This document shows, piece by piece, positions 57,301 to 64,000 of a stretch of DNA of 64,000 nt (position 1 is its first letter; each line of letters starts with the position of its first letter). The translations under genes were made by a program, and so were the position numbers. This stretch comes from Hofstenia miamia (lineage: Eukaryota > Xenacoelomorpha > Acoela), in NCBI GenBank assembly GCA_004352715.1, contig SCFE01000019.1, positions 2,027,545-2,091,544 of the forward strand. Reading direction: 5' to 3'. Under the pieces are notes generated by a model. That model saw only the letters and a list, made by a program, of their open reading frames with translations. It searched no databases and was not told where the DNA came from.

Positions 57301-60300
57301 GGCGAAAAACGCTTGATAAGTTTTCCAAGAAAATTATTATCTATAAACATTGTCCATATTGATTGACCGATAAGTTATTATAAACCACAATTCTAAAAAA
57401 TTGTATTATCAGAAGTGTTTTCACAAATGTTAAGCTTTTGCATGATATGCGATTATATCCTTGACCAGCAATGGAAAGCACTTTATAGCTTTCTCGAACG
57501 CTGAACAACAAGATCTGGTTTTTTGAAATATTTAATCTGGATTCGCATAGTTGTTCGTTTCAATTATCTTTGTCGATTTTGGTTACATACGCTATGCTGC
57601 ATTAAAGACACTGCAAGAATGTCTCCATACTTGAGGTGATGAAGGTTTTTAAACAAAATCAAGGAAATTGTTTTGTACAGTGTTTTTTATAAAAGTGCGC
57701 TTAATTTTGCATGTTATTCTCATTCTCGATGATGTTGTTCATTTAACACTAGAATGGGTACAATGCTTGTAAGCAGATGGTTGTTGCTGAGTCCTACCAA
57801 CACGTGTCTCACGAATGTGATTCACAATCACTCAGACTTTTGACTTTTTCTTCACTATCATTCACCATTCTAGTGTTAAGATGCACAATATGTATACATT
57901 TTACACCAATTATGTTAAGTATTCTCTAACTTTCGGTAGGTAATCAATGTTTTCACGAAATTTTGTATTATCCTTAGACCTCAAAATCCAATACACAGAC
58001 AAGTCTAAAAGAAATGAAGTTGACATCAGCAAATTTAACCTCCAAGCATCAAAATGTAGCGTCCAGTAAGCATTTGTTGTACATAATTATCATCAACTTG
58101 TGTCATAAATTACTATCACGATCACGTACAGGATTATTTTAAACTTCCAAATATCGTGTACACAACTTGCGAAATTAAACAATTTTGCAAATTTGTCCCC
58201 AGTAATTTAAGCAATATGCACAATTCTATAATTTTGCAAATTGATTACTGTATTCTATGCACAGTAATGTAATTAACATTTAGTGAATTATATACAAGGC
58301 TAATTTACAGCAGTTTCTATATGAAGTAGCTTGCTAAAGTTGACTCATATTTGTTTTATAATTTTCAATACATTCATAAAATGTAACTTATTCGTGAAAA
58401 GACCTTACATAAATGTTATTTTCATTAAAATTATGTTTGTATTTTTTCTAGTCACAGTTATTATAGAAATTCAAACGAACAGCATTTTACCAAACGGTTT
58501 ATAAGAAGAACACCTAAATTGTGATTTAGGCTAAATAGGTTTTACTTATTGATCTGTTATCTCCCTGAAACATGCCATGTTTCGAGAGCCCTGCCTTAAG
58601 GATTGTAATAATTTTTTTATTCGACGCTGGAGTTTAGTCAATTTTTGATACTCCATTTTCAATTTTCGACAAATCTGTAAACCATGCATTTCTGCTATAT
58701 ACCCATATGCTTCCATAGACAGCAAGAACTGTTCTGTTTACATCACCCATTTTAATTTAAAAATCACATTTAAATTTGAAGAAGCGAAACAGTTAATTAC
58801 AAATCAGGTACATATTACGAAAATGTAGTTCCTATTTGAAAAATATGCTTTGTATTCTATCCATAATAGGACATCGTAAGAAAATCAAATTACTAAGCAC
58901 GTGGATAATCTTTCCGATATGTGTACGTAATAAATATTACTAAATGCTACTATGTATTACTGGGTATCTTCGTGAATGTACTCTTGCATATAAATGTAAG
59001 CGTTTTCGAATATATATTCTATGCGTACCCCCTTTGCTACAGTGTTTGTCACCATGTCTAATTTTCTGTGGTTATATCATTTATAAGATATAGGAAAAAT
59101 AATTAGTTTGGGATGTGTTTAGAAATTGATTCTAGCGATGTTCCGGATGGTGTAAAAGCAGAATCAAGTGGTCCAGAACCAATTGAGCCAGCAGACGTAA
59201 ACAAGGAGCAGTGGTTACATTGGGAAGACTTCAAAAAATGCTTTAAGTAAATATTTCTACATTTACATGTAATGGAACGAGGCCAAATAGTTCAGAGCTA
59301 TCTACCCTGTTGTATTAAAGGAACTCAAAGGGATTTGATTTTTTGACATAATTCGAGTATCATAATCATTATTTAAAAGGGTTTATTTGATTCTAGAAAC
59401 TTGGAACGTTTTGCATTTATTTTATAAGATTTTTAAACAATAAAACAAAGCTAAGGACAAATAAAATGTTTATATGGAATTAAGATTGTGGATATGTACA
59501 CAAATTTAACTGTTAAAAATTGATGTTAATTTGTTTTAGGAACATAATTGTCTACCACAAACCGAGTTCTTATTCCTACCGAGAGATGCTATCAGATTAT
59601 AAGGTATGTAGCACTAAGTGTCTTCTTACTCCTTTATCTTTGTGTTAAACAGTTGAGTCAACGTGGTAGAAAATCAGCACTTGCAAGCTATCGCCACAAC
59701 TATCAACTTTTAAACGGGGAGGTATTAAATTACTTGGATTTTCCAATTTCAGCACAGCAAGCATTTCTTACACAAGTGTAGTTTATGAAAATCTACCATT
59801 ATCACAATTTAAATTTAGTGAAAATAGTTTAGTTATTGACACTTTTCAAGAAATCTAGCGTAAAAATTTCAATTTTATTAAATGACCTGGAGAGGAATAC
59901 GTTCATATTATTCCAACATTTTGCAGAGTTGATAATTTAAAGTATAATTTAAAACCTATGCCTGAAAAATTTGAAGCTAGGCTCTCATGTTAGTCCACTT
60001 TTTGTTTTGCTTGCTGAGCATTGAATGCACGTTACGCTTTCTTTCGGTTTGCTGCTTCCATTTGTTTGCCTGAGTCTTTGTCACTGCTTCAATAAACTTA
60101 TGCACACAATTCCTGAAATTTGGTTGCAACGTTTCGGTCAATGATCATTTTGCTTACATCAGAAAAAAATATTTTGTGTATAAATTACATATATATTTAT
60201 ATTTAATTTACTTCTCGATTATTTTGTCAGGATTTTGTCGAAGTGCCAAAGCCTAAACTAGCGCCAATTATTCCTGAAAATCCCTTCAATCTTTATGGCG

Positions 60301-63300
60301 GTACTAAAATCAAGGGCTTTCTTGGGCTCATGAAAATGGTTAGTAGTATATGTATGATTTCCCCTTTTAGAATCCTCAACGTGTGGAGCGCTTACATCGA
60401 CTTTCCACAATTAGTAGTATTGGAACCTTTGGTTTATCCAGCCATTCCGTATGTGGAATGAAAGACATTCATATATAGTTATTCATCATCATTATCATCA
60501 TTCATTTTATACTTTAGTCAAGAGTGTTAAATCCTGTTAGACATAGTCATTGCATCTTACCCAAGAATTTGAATATTTTTGATATCCTTTCTTTTTGTGT
60601 TCAAATGAAGCATTAAGCAGAACTTAAGTTTATTTTTCATTTTTGAAGTATATTAGAAAAAGCAATTAAAGTTAATTGTAAATTTGCTTTTGCAGAGTTG
60701 CAACCATGTCACAAAATGTGACCCGGTGACCCATGTCACCGAATAAGAATTGATGCGGTTACCAGGTGAAATTGCAAAATAAATGAGCCGGTGACCCGAA
60801 TGACCCGTTTTTAAAGTTTAGAATGTTGTTTGCAGGGTCTTCCTAAGAGTGTGCTTGCATAGACATTGATATGAACAGCACATGACACTGATCTCCACTG
60901 CATTCGAATGCTTTACTTCATATTATAAAATCATGGTTCTAGCATCTCCCATAATTTACGATGTGAAATAGAAAACTATGGAAATTCTTTTTTTGAAGCA
61001 AAAATTCTAACAAGCCAAAATCATCAATTTGTAAATATTTATTAAATTTAATAATTTAACCCCATTTTAATTCTGCCAAATATCTGGACTTAGATTTAAA
61101 TCGAACTTCGAATTTATAATATTCACTTGGTATTAAACAATTACAAAACAGGGACTTACAAATAAACGAAATCAAATCCAAATTCGAATATATTTTAAAT
61201 GCTAATTGCAATCCTGGTAAAATGTAGTGGCAGACCTACAAAATTTTTTAAATAATAATTGCGCAAGCTAACACTTTGTATGAAATACTTAAATCACATT
61301 TCTCTGTTGAACTACTGTAGAATAACCAACTAAAGTTTTTCATTCTTCAAAGTTGTTTTTTTTCGTCCTAGCTAATTTATATTTTGAATTCGGATTTGGA
61401 AAAACATTGCCTGAATATTGGAAATAAATAAGTGAATTCGCAAGGCCATATTACAGAAACAAACGAAGATCAACATAAAACACTTCTGAGATCATTAAGA
61501 CTATTTAAGGCGCACATGACATTTGATTACATAATAGTAAACCCGACTTTATTGAGATGAGCCCCTTTTTCTAATATAGTTCAATCATTTGTTTATATAA
61601 ATGAGCCCCGGTGACTCAGTAGACTTGGAAGCGTTAAGGAAAAAATTGGCCACGGCAGAACCCCTAACAAATGCCTGACCCGGTGACCTGGTTTCAACTC
61701 TGTTCTTTGGTGTTATTGAATTATATATCTCACCTTTTATTCTTCTCAAAAATTTGGTTTGTACCAAAATTTTCATAATCACGCATTTTGAAAAAAAAAT
61801 TGTTTAATACCAATGTATGTACAAGATTTCCAAAACATAATTCTTTTCTTAATTTAGCATTTCTCAATACAAAAAACTAGTTAACGTTAGAGATAGATCA
61901 TAGAGGTTTCTAAATATGCTGATGTTTTGCATTTTTGCTGGTGACTATATTTTACATGAGTGTAACAATTCATCGGACACGTATTCACAATGATATAAAT
62001 GATTACTCGTCAATTATTATCTATAATTTTCTTTTTGCGTTTTCCAGCATTTTCATTGTTGATGTCGTAAATGTTTTCCCAATGTCTTAGTGATCTTTCA
62101 TTTGCATGTGCGTTGTGGCTTTGCGATTTGTTTCATTCACATTGCTTTATCATGCGAACAGTATTAGACAAATGAGAGTTTATAATTTTGTATTTTAAAA
62201 TAGAGTAAATCAAAGCTTAAAATATTTTTTCAATTATATGCTTTATTGAGTTAAGTGTTTTTGAAAGGTTTTTGACATCCCACAATAAGGTGTGATGAGA
62301 CTTCCACGGTATGAATGGTAACTTACTTCAAGGAAATTCCTGTCTAATGGACATGATGGAGCTAATTTCGCTCAACTCCGGCAAATGGTTAATGGAATAA
62401 GCTAAAATTTTACCTATTTTGTAAGGTTGACAACTTGAGGCAAAATGTTTGTTAGGTTTTGTACAACAGGGGCATACGCAGGATTTTCTGACGGTATTCA
62501 TCTTAGTCATGAACAAAAGCGGGGCGAACCCACGCAATCATTTTTGAAAATATTGAGAAAATGGACCCTAAAAACGCATTTCACGATCTTAGATTTTAAA
62601 TGTTTCCATTTTTTTACCGAATTTTTTTATTTAACTAGAAAAAATCAAATTTGAAAACCTGACGGACGAGATGTTCTACCATGCCCCCTTGCATACGCCA
62701 ATGTTGTACAATGTTAAGCGATATATATATAGTTGTTTCAAGTGGCTTCAAAAAAGTTTGTCAGATTACAACTGGTACATTAGAGTGTCCTGATACCACT
62801 AAACGATTTTTGGGTATAGAATGAGATAGGACGATAAAATGAGAGCATGAGGCAAGCATTTGTCAGCAAATTCAGAAGTTTACAATTGAGTAAAGAGCAA
62901 ATAGGAACAATCTCCGAGTCTATGCTGTTCGCTGTAGTTGTTTTTCTCTTGTATTTGTTTTCACGATATTTATATATCCATTTAGCATGGCGTCACAGGA
63001 ACACCATCAGCTGTAAGTGCAAAGAAATCTGCTGGAGATAAAGGAAAAGGCACCAGTAGTCCACTTATTAATGCAGTATGCTTTTTTATTTGTTACTTTC
63101 CTTTTTACAATTTGTTATTTTTATTTCTTCTTTTTTATTTTGAACATTTTCAAAGTAGATTATTGCAAGTTCTCCTACATATTCGAAACGCAATTGTTAA
63201 TCACAGGTCCTAATATTATATTTTTAAATTGATTTTGAAAAGGTGTTATATTTGCTTTAATTCTTTTTTACATGTGATGCGATCTCTCACTTTTTTGAAA

Positions 63301-63923
63301 GGCCCGTGGCTTCCCTTTTACGGTATAATAGTAAACCCAAAAAGTTCATTCGTACTTAAAGTATCTGATTGCATAATGAATGTTGATTTTAAATAGTATT
63401 TCTGTTTAAATGATCCGCACTAAGGGTGTATATAATAATATTGTGTACACCTTATCCACACCCATGTTAAATTTGTGAAAAAACACATCTATATAACAGA
63501 TTTATAGAACATGTTGTGACCATTGACACATTTATGTTGATTATTTTTCTTAATTATTTCGTTTTTGTGTCGCAAAGTACTGTAAAAGATACATGTGAGA
63601 ATTCTATACGGAACTGTTTCAACCCATTACGATTCCTCTGCAATTATTTTGTGACTGCCTTAACTTTTTAAAATGCAATGATTTAAGGAAAAGGAAACGA
63701 TTTTAAATGTTCGGCCACATGGCTCACCCCTCGAATTTATCAAGTCAACCACCAGAGTAACAAAGATCCACTCGCATTTTGTAGACAACTTAGTACAGGT
63801 TTGTGCACAGTTCTCTCAATTCTTTCAAAAAAGAGCGGTTTAACAGTGTTTTTAAAAGTTTCGCCTTGTATTGTTTTATAGTTTCAGTTATATATAACTT
63901 ATGTTAAACCGCCACGTCACCAA
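41725..63923 (+). CDS. ADGB: androglobin (ADGB), N-terminal part, about 24 exons, runs off the window
   Basis: Androglobin is a large chimeric protein (calpain-like domain, circularly permuted globin, IQ motif) linked to cilia and sperm flagella. Exons: 41725-41801, 41829-41931, 45167-45184, 45259-45309, 45358-45528, 45675-45828, 48936-49134, 49175-49264, 50803-50993, 51120-51149, 51643-51762, 53640-53740, 54292-54469, 54954-55047, 55113-55145, 55519-55675, 56817-56912, 57978-58065, 59123-59246, 59540-59603, 60231-60338, 62986-63075, 63688-63798, 63882-63923. They total 2490 nt, 830 codons, in one frame, all GT-AG. Hallmarks: LVVWPEWNDTDINQEKW, FDLLSANEHL, WKPWEHIYSLCK, YELWPILLSKALIK, CLTGWLPEPIP and WIEISSPFINYKV. 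The globin core should lie to the right of the window. The first exon and the micro-exon are the least certain parts. Confidence 0.92.
42122..42364. mobile_element. 243-bp hAT-like MITE in androglobin intron 2
   Basis: The terminal repeat GGCGAAGGTGCAGAATAGTG runs through CACGCGAATGCACGCGG and an AATAAAC tract, and is mirrored at the right end. It is flanked by AAATGCAC at 42114-42121 and 42365-42372, an 8-bp target duplication. The right arm has an extra GAGCACGCGG unit. No ORF. Confidence 0.85.
42930..44930 (-). pseudogene. L2/CR1-like LINE relic (minus strand) in androglobin intron 2
   Basis: Minus-strand order: LVKPLLKKANLDSSNLFNYS, ISNLMFVSKLIEMSVSDRL, HLNILDDIPHF (about 44690-44530), then DQSEAFDTINKRIPLDIIG (about 44425-44380, RT with the first catalytic Asp). 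After the microsatellite and gap at 43430-43620 come KLEILVISNF, SVTNLGCRSDLRLSV and MRSIKRNQNFLSENIHALVT (about 43240-42980), the RT C-terminus. Several stops and frame changes. The interior of the RT was lost to, or hidden by, the TA microsatellite and N run. Confidence 0.65.
43427..43627. repeat. TA microsatellite with 127-N gap
   Basis: (TA)n on both sides of N run 43460-43586, within the LINE relic. Confidence 0.9.
45167..45184 (+). CDS. ADGB: androglobin 18-bp micro-exon or alternative first exon
   Basis: A pyrimidine-rich acceptor (TTTATATTCCTAG) and a strong donor (GAG|GTACGT) bound 18 nt encoding YSIVME. The exon is in phase 0 on both sides. Skipping it also keeps frame. It contains an in-frame ATG right before the donor, so it could instead be an alternative translation start. 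Confidence 0.5.
45259..50993 (+). CDS. ADGB: androglobin calpain-like region exons
   Basis: Exons 45259-45309, 45358-45528, 45675-45828, 48936-49134, 49175-49264 and 50803-50993. They encode the calpain-like part: FFDDPDGLLDLPST, WKRPQDFLYDRQPVIVED, IRWIISQITALWRL, KPWEHIYSLCKVGK, YNPYGKYAVRLFWLGTWRKI, DDSLPFDAEDRLLLPATS, ELWPILLSKALIKVLSL, IIHCLTGWLPEP and YVDQLWELLKKSVPEFKLPD. The DD-x-LP and ELW..LL-KA blocks correspond to core calpain strands. The classical GDCW active-site motif is not visible, so protease activity cannot be inferred. The 3.1-kb intron 45829-48935 holds a mariner relic and the Penelope-like element. Confidence 0.93.
45857..46290. repeat. TA microsatellite with 383-N gap
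   Basis: (TA)n immediately after androglobin exon 45675-45828, broken by N run 45881-46263. Confidence 0.9.
46475..46955 (+). pseudogene. mariner-type transposase relic in androglobin intron
   Basis: EQRKQWTFLVQQKENP (about 46490), a helix-turn-helix-like N-terminus, then TFQGGSETVEDDF, CHYNTARLTASLLS (weak second-Asp region, about 46680) and LYSPDLVPCEFFVF (about 46790-46830, third catalytic region), continuing in another frame as KLKRTIKEQDLRD to a stop near 46951. The middle of the catalytic domain is missing. Inactive. Confidence 0.6.
47101..47157 (-). ncRNA. hammerhead-like motif, inverted left copy
   Basis: Exact reverse complement of the right copy, with CTGACGA at 47157-47151 and GAAA at 47133-47130 on the minus strand. 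Confidence 0.4.
47183..47400 (-). pseudogene. GIY-YIG endonuclease end of a Penelope-like element
   Basis: LIKEHLRGHLTSEIYLHHHQ, then KILTKNKHTKITEALLIKQQ and KKLLNRQ. The order (R/KEHL, then histidine-rich loop, then EA..I and LN-R) matches the C-terminal half of the GIY-YIG domain in Penelope elements. The N-terminal half, including the GIY-YIG motif itself, is missing at the junction near 47390. Confidence 0.7.
47389..47795 (+). pseudogene. Penelope-like RT C-terminal part
   Basis: YKINTIRTLINRIFTTSS, then LFSILTNNGYPHHLIKKCLD and IYWNLPYIKERQSYIEHQLK. This is the RT thumb and linker that precede the endonuclease in Penelope-like elements (compare the family's K..VI.SL..R, L..NNFP...I text). 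Open in frame up to the gap at 47796; the 5' part is absent. Confidence 0.72.
48216..48270 (+). ncRNA. hammerhead-ribozyme-like motif in Penelope terminal repeat (right copy)
   Basis: CTGACGA (48216-48222), a short hairpin with stem GCTA/TAGC (48224-48227 with 48236-48239), then GAAA (48240-48243) and the self-complementary AAACATGTTT. This follows the hammerhead core order CUGANGA - stem II - GAAA - stem III. Penelope terminal repeats are known to contain type I hammerheads. I did not find an unambiguous NUH cleavage triplet or a strong stem I, so activity is not shown; a dimeric form through the palindromic stem III is conceivable. Confidence 0.4.
48264..48302. repeat. TA microsatellite at the Penelope end
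   Basis: (TA)n directly after the right terminal repeat. A matching TA tract lies at 47018-47066, left of the element. Confidence 0.85.
49560..50560 (-). pseudogene. Tc1-like transposase relic in androglobin intron
   Basis: Minus strand: KNIARSSRNLLPSMLTWF and weak middle blocks (about 50000-49830), then QWPPNSPDINPVENVWNILK (about 49805-49745), the third catalytic region (Asp and Glu of the Tc1 SPD-x-NPIE motif), then the C-terminal tail ISGRLECCIEKNGALLEN to a stop at 49578. Frameshifts lie upstream. GTGGCCATTTTTTTTGCC near 49470-49490 on the minus strand is a possible end, but the opposite terminal repeat was not found. Confidence 0.72.
51120..58065 (+). CDS. ADGB: androglobin linker exons
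   Basis: Exons 51120-51149, 51643-51762, 53640-53740, 54292-54469, 54954-55047, 55113-55145, 55519-55675, 56817-56912 and 57978-58065. Low-complexity Lys/Ser/Glu-rich linker around two conserved blocks: LRSCGLSHLMPHPLMVTRTR with a proline-rich PPVPAWKLIRPRKK, and LPEQWIEISSPFINYKVYP. Most junction phases (1, 1, 0, 1, 2, 2, 0, 0, 1) agree with the reading frame. The poorly conserved exons (51120, 51643, 55113, 56817, 57978) rest on splice sites and frame rather than similarity. Confidence 0.8.
52717..53165 (-). pseudogene. mariner-like transposase C-terminal part in androglobin intron
   Basis: Minus strand: ISLRDQHHYEVLERNESIDS, ITVLKNMVTFIEDHP, then FVQDNARPHTSRATTTHL (second catalytic Asp) and LPYSSDTNLCDRYLFARLE (third catalytic region), then a C-terminal tail ending NDGNYI. 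The visible 118+ codons are open. The N-terminal DNA-binding and first catalytic part are missing upstream of 53165, so this is a truncated copy. Confidence 0.72.
59123..63923 (+). CDS. ADGB: androglobin exons before the globin domain
   Basis: Exons 59123-59246, 59540-59603, 60231-60338, 62986-63075, 63688-63798 and 63882-63923. The block KEQWLHWEDFKKCFKNIIVY continuing HKPSSYSYREM matches the conserved family segment ahead of the globin. The following exons (VPKPKLAPIIPENPFNLYGG; a Lys/Ser-rich exon KKSAGDKGKGTSSP; VRPHGSPLEFIKSTTRV; FQLYITYVKPPRHQ) have good splice sites and frame but are not recognised in the human protein, so they may be lineage-specific or less conserved. Confidence 0.8.
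60693..61702. mobile_element. hAT-like non-autonomous element, about 1 kb
   Basis: The ends are CAGAGTTGCAACCATGTCAC (60693) and its complement (CAGAGTTGAAACCAGGTCAC on the minus strand) ending at 61702. Subterminal GGTGACC repeats occur near both ends. The flanks TGCTTTTG and TTCTTTGG agree at 6 of 8 bases, an approximate 8-bp target duplication. No transposase ORF inside. Confidence 0.65.
62467..62703. mobile_element. 237-bp hAT-like MITE with 8-bp target duplication
   Basis: Left end CAGGGGCATACGC, right end the approximate complement (CATTGGCGTATGC on the minus strand). It is flanked by TTGTACAA at 62459-62466 and 62704-62711, a perfect 8-bp target duplication. CAGGGGC termini are typical of hAT elements. 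It sits in the intron 5' of the 62986 androglobin exon. Confidence 0.82.
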
Positions 63924-64000
63924 GTAAGTAGATCTGTGATTCTTATTAGTTCTACTTTTATACACTCTAACTGTTATTAGTACACATTATAGATAGACAG

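Noticed and set aside
1-64000. CRISPR arrays, bacterial operons, ribosome binding sites, phage genes
   Set aside because: No direct-repeat/spacer array; spliced animal genes and eukaryotic transposons throughout rule out a prokaryotic reading.

Overview
This window is genomic DNA from an animal, almost certainly an AT-rich invertebrate. The evidence is a set of GT-AG spliced exons, two recognisable metazoan genes and a dense, varied load of eukaryotic transposons. I cannot name the species. Splicing mixes very short introns (40-75 bp) with introns of many kilobases. The assembly is draft quality: there are three N runs of exactly 1000, two of exactly 50 and several others, and many of them are flanked by duplicated sequence.

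Two host genes were reconstructed exon by exon. (1) mLST8 (LST8), the WD40 subunit of TORC1/TORC2, lies on the minus strand from 30582 to 7928. It has seven exons, 969 nt and 322 codons plus stop, with every junction in phase. Its second intron is about 17 kb and packed with DNA transposons. (2) Androglobin (ADGB), the calpain-like/globin chimera of cilia and sperm flagella, lies on the plus strand from about 41725 and runs off the right edge. About 24 exons (about 830 codons in one continuous frame) cover the N-terminal, calpain-like and linker parts. The globin core lies beyond the window. The two genes are head to head, about 11 kb apart.

Layout. 1-5480: fragments of a CR1-like non-LTR retrotransposon family on both strands. 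5480-7900: AT-rich non-coding DNA. 7928-30582: mLST8, with a DD41D mariner (8552-9867), a mariner relic (10370-11130), a THAP-domain P element with long inverted repeats (13805-16496), nested hAT-like MITEs (19544-20252), two inverted Tigger/pogo elements (21176-23142 and 27878-29828, the second with an intact transposase) and a hAT-like transposase relic (about 23410-24420) in its introns. 30600-41700: intergenic DNA with an R4/Dong-like retrotransposon in a TAA microsatellite (about 32100-35150), CR1-like LINE relics, an IS630-like relic and a nest of three MITEs with 9-bp target-site duplications (40220-41195). 41725-64000: androglobin, with an L2-like LINE relic, a Penelope-like element with hammerhead-like inverted ends (47101-48272), Tc1/mariner relics and small hAT-like MITEs in its introns.

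The host genes are the functional content. Everything else is mobile DNA at different stages of decay. The best candidates for unusual biology are the R4-like element with a pol III-like head, the inverted Penelope ends, the two MITE nests and the intact Tigger copy. I found no CRISPR array, rRNA gene or confident tRNA gene.
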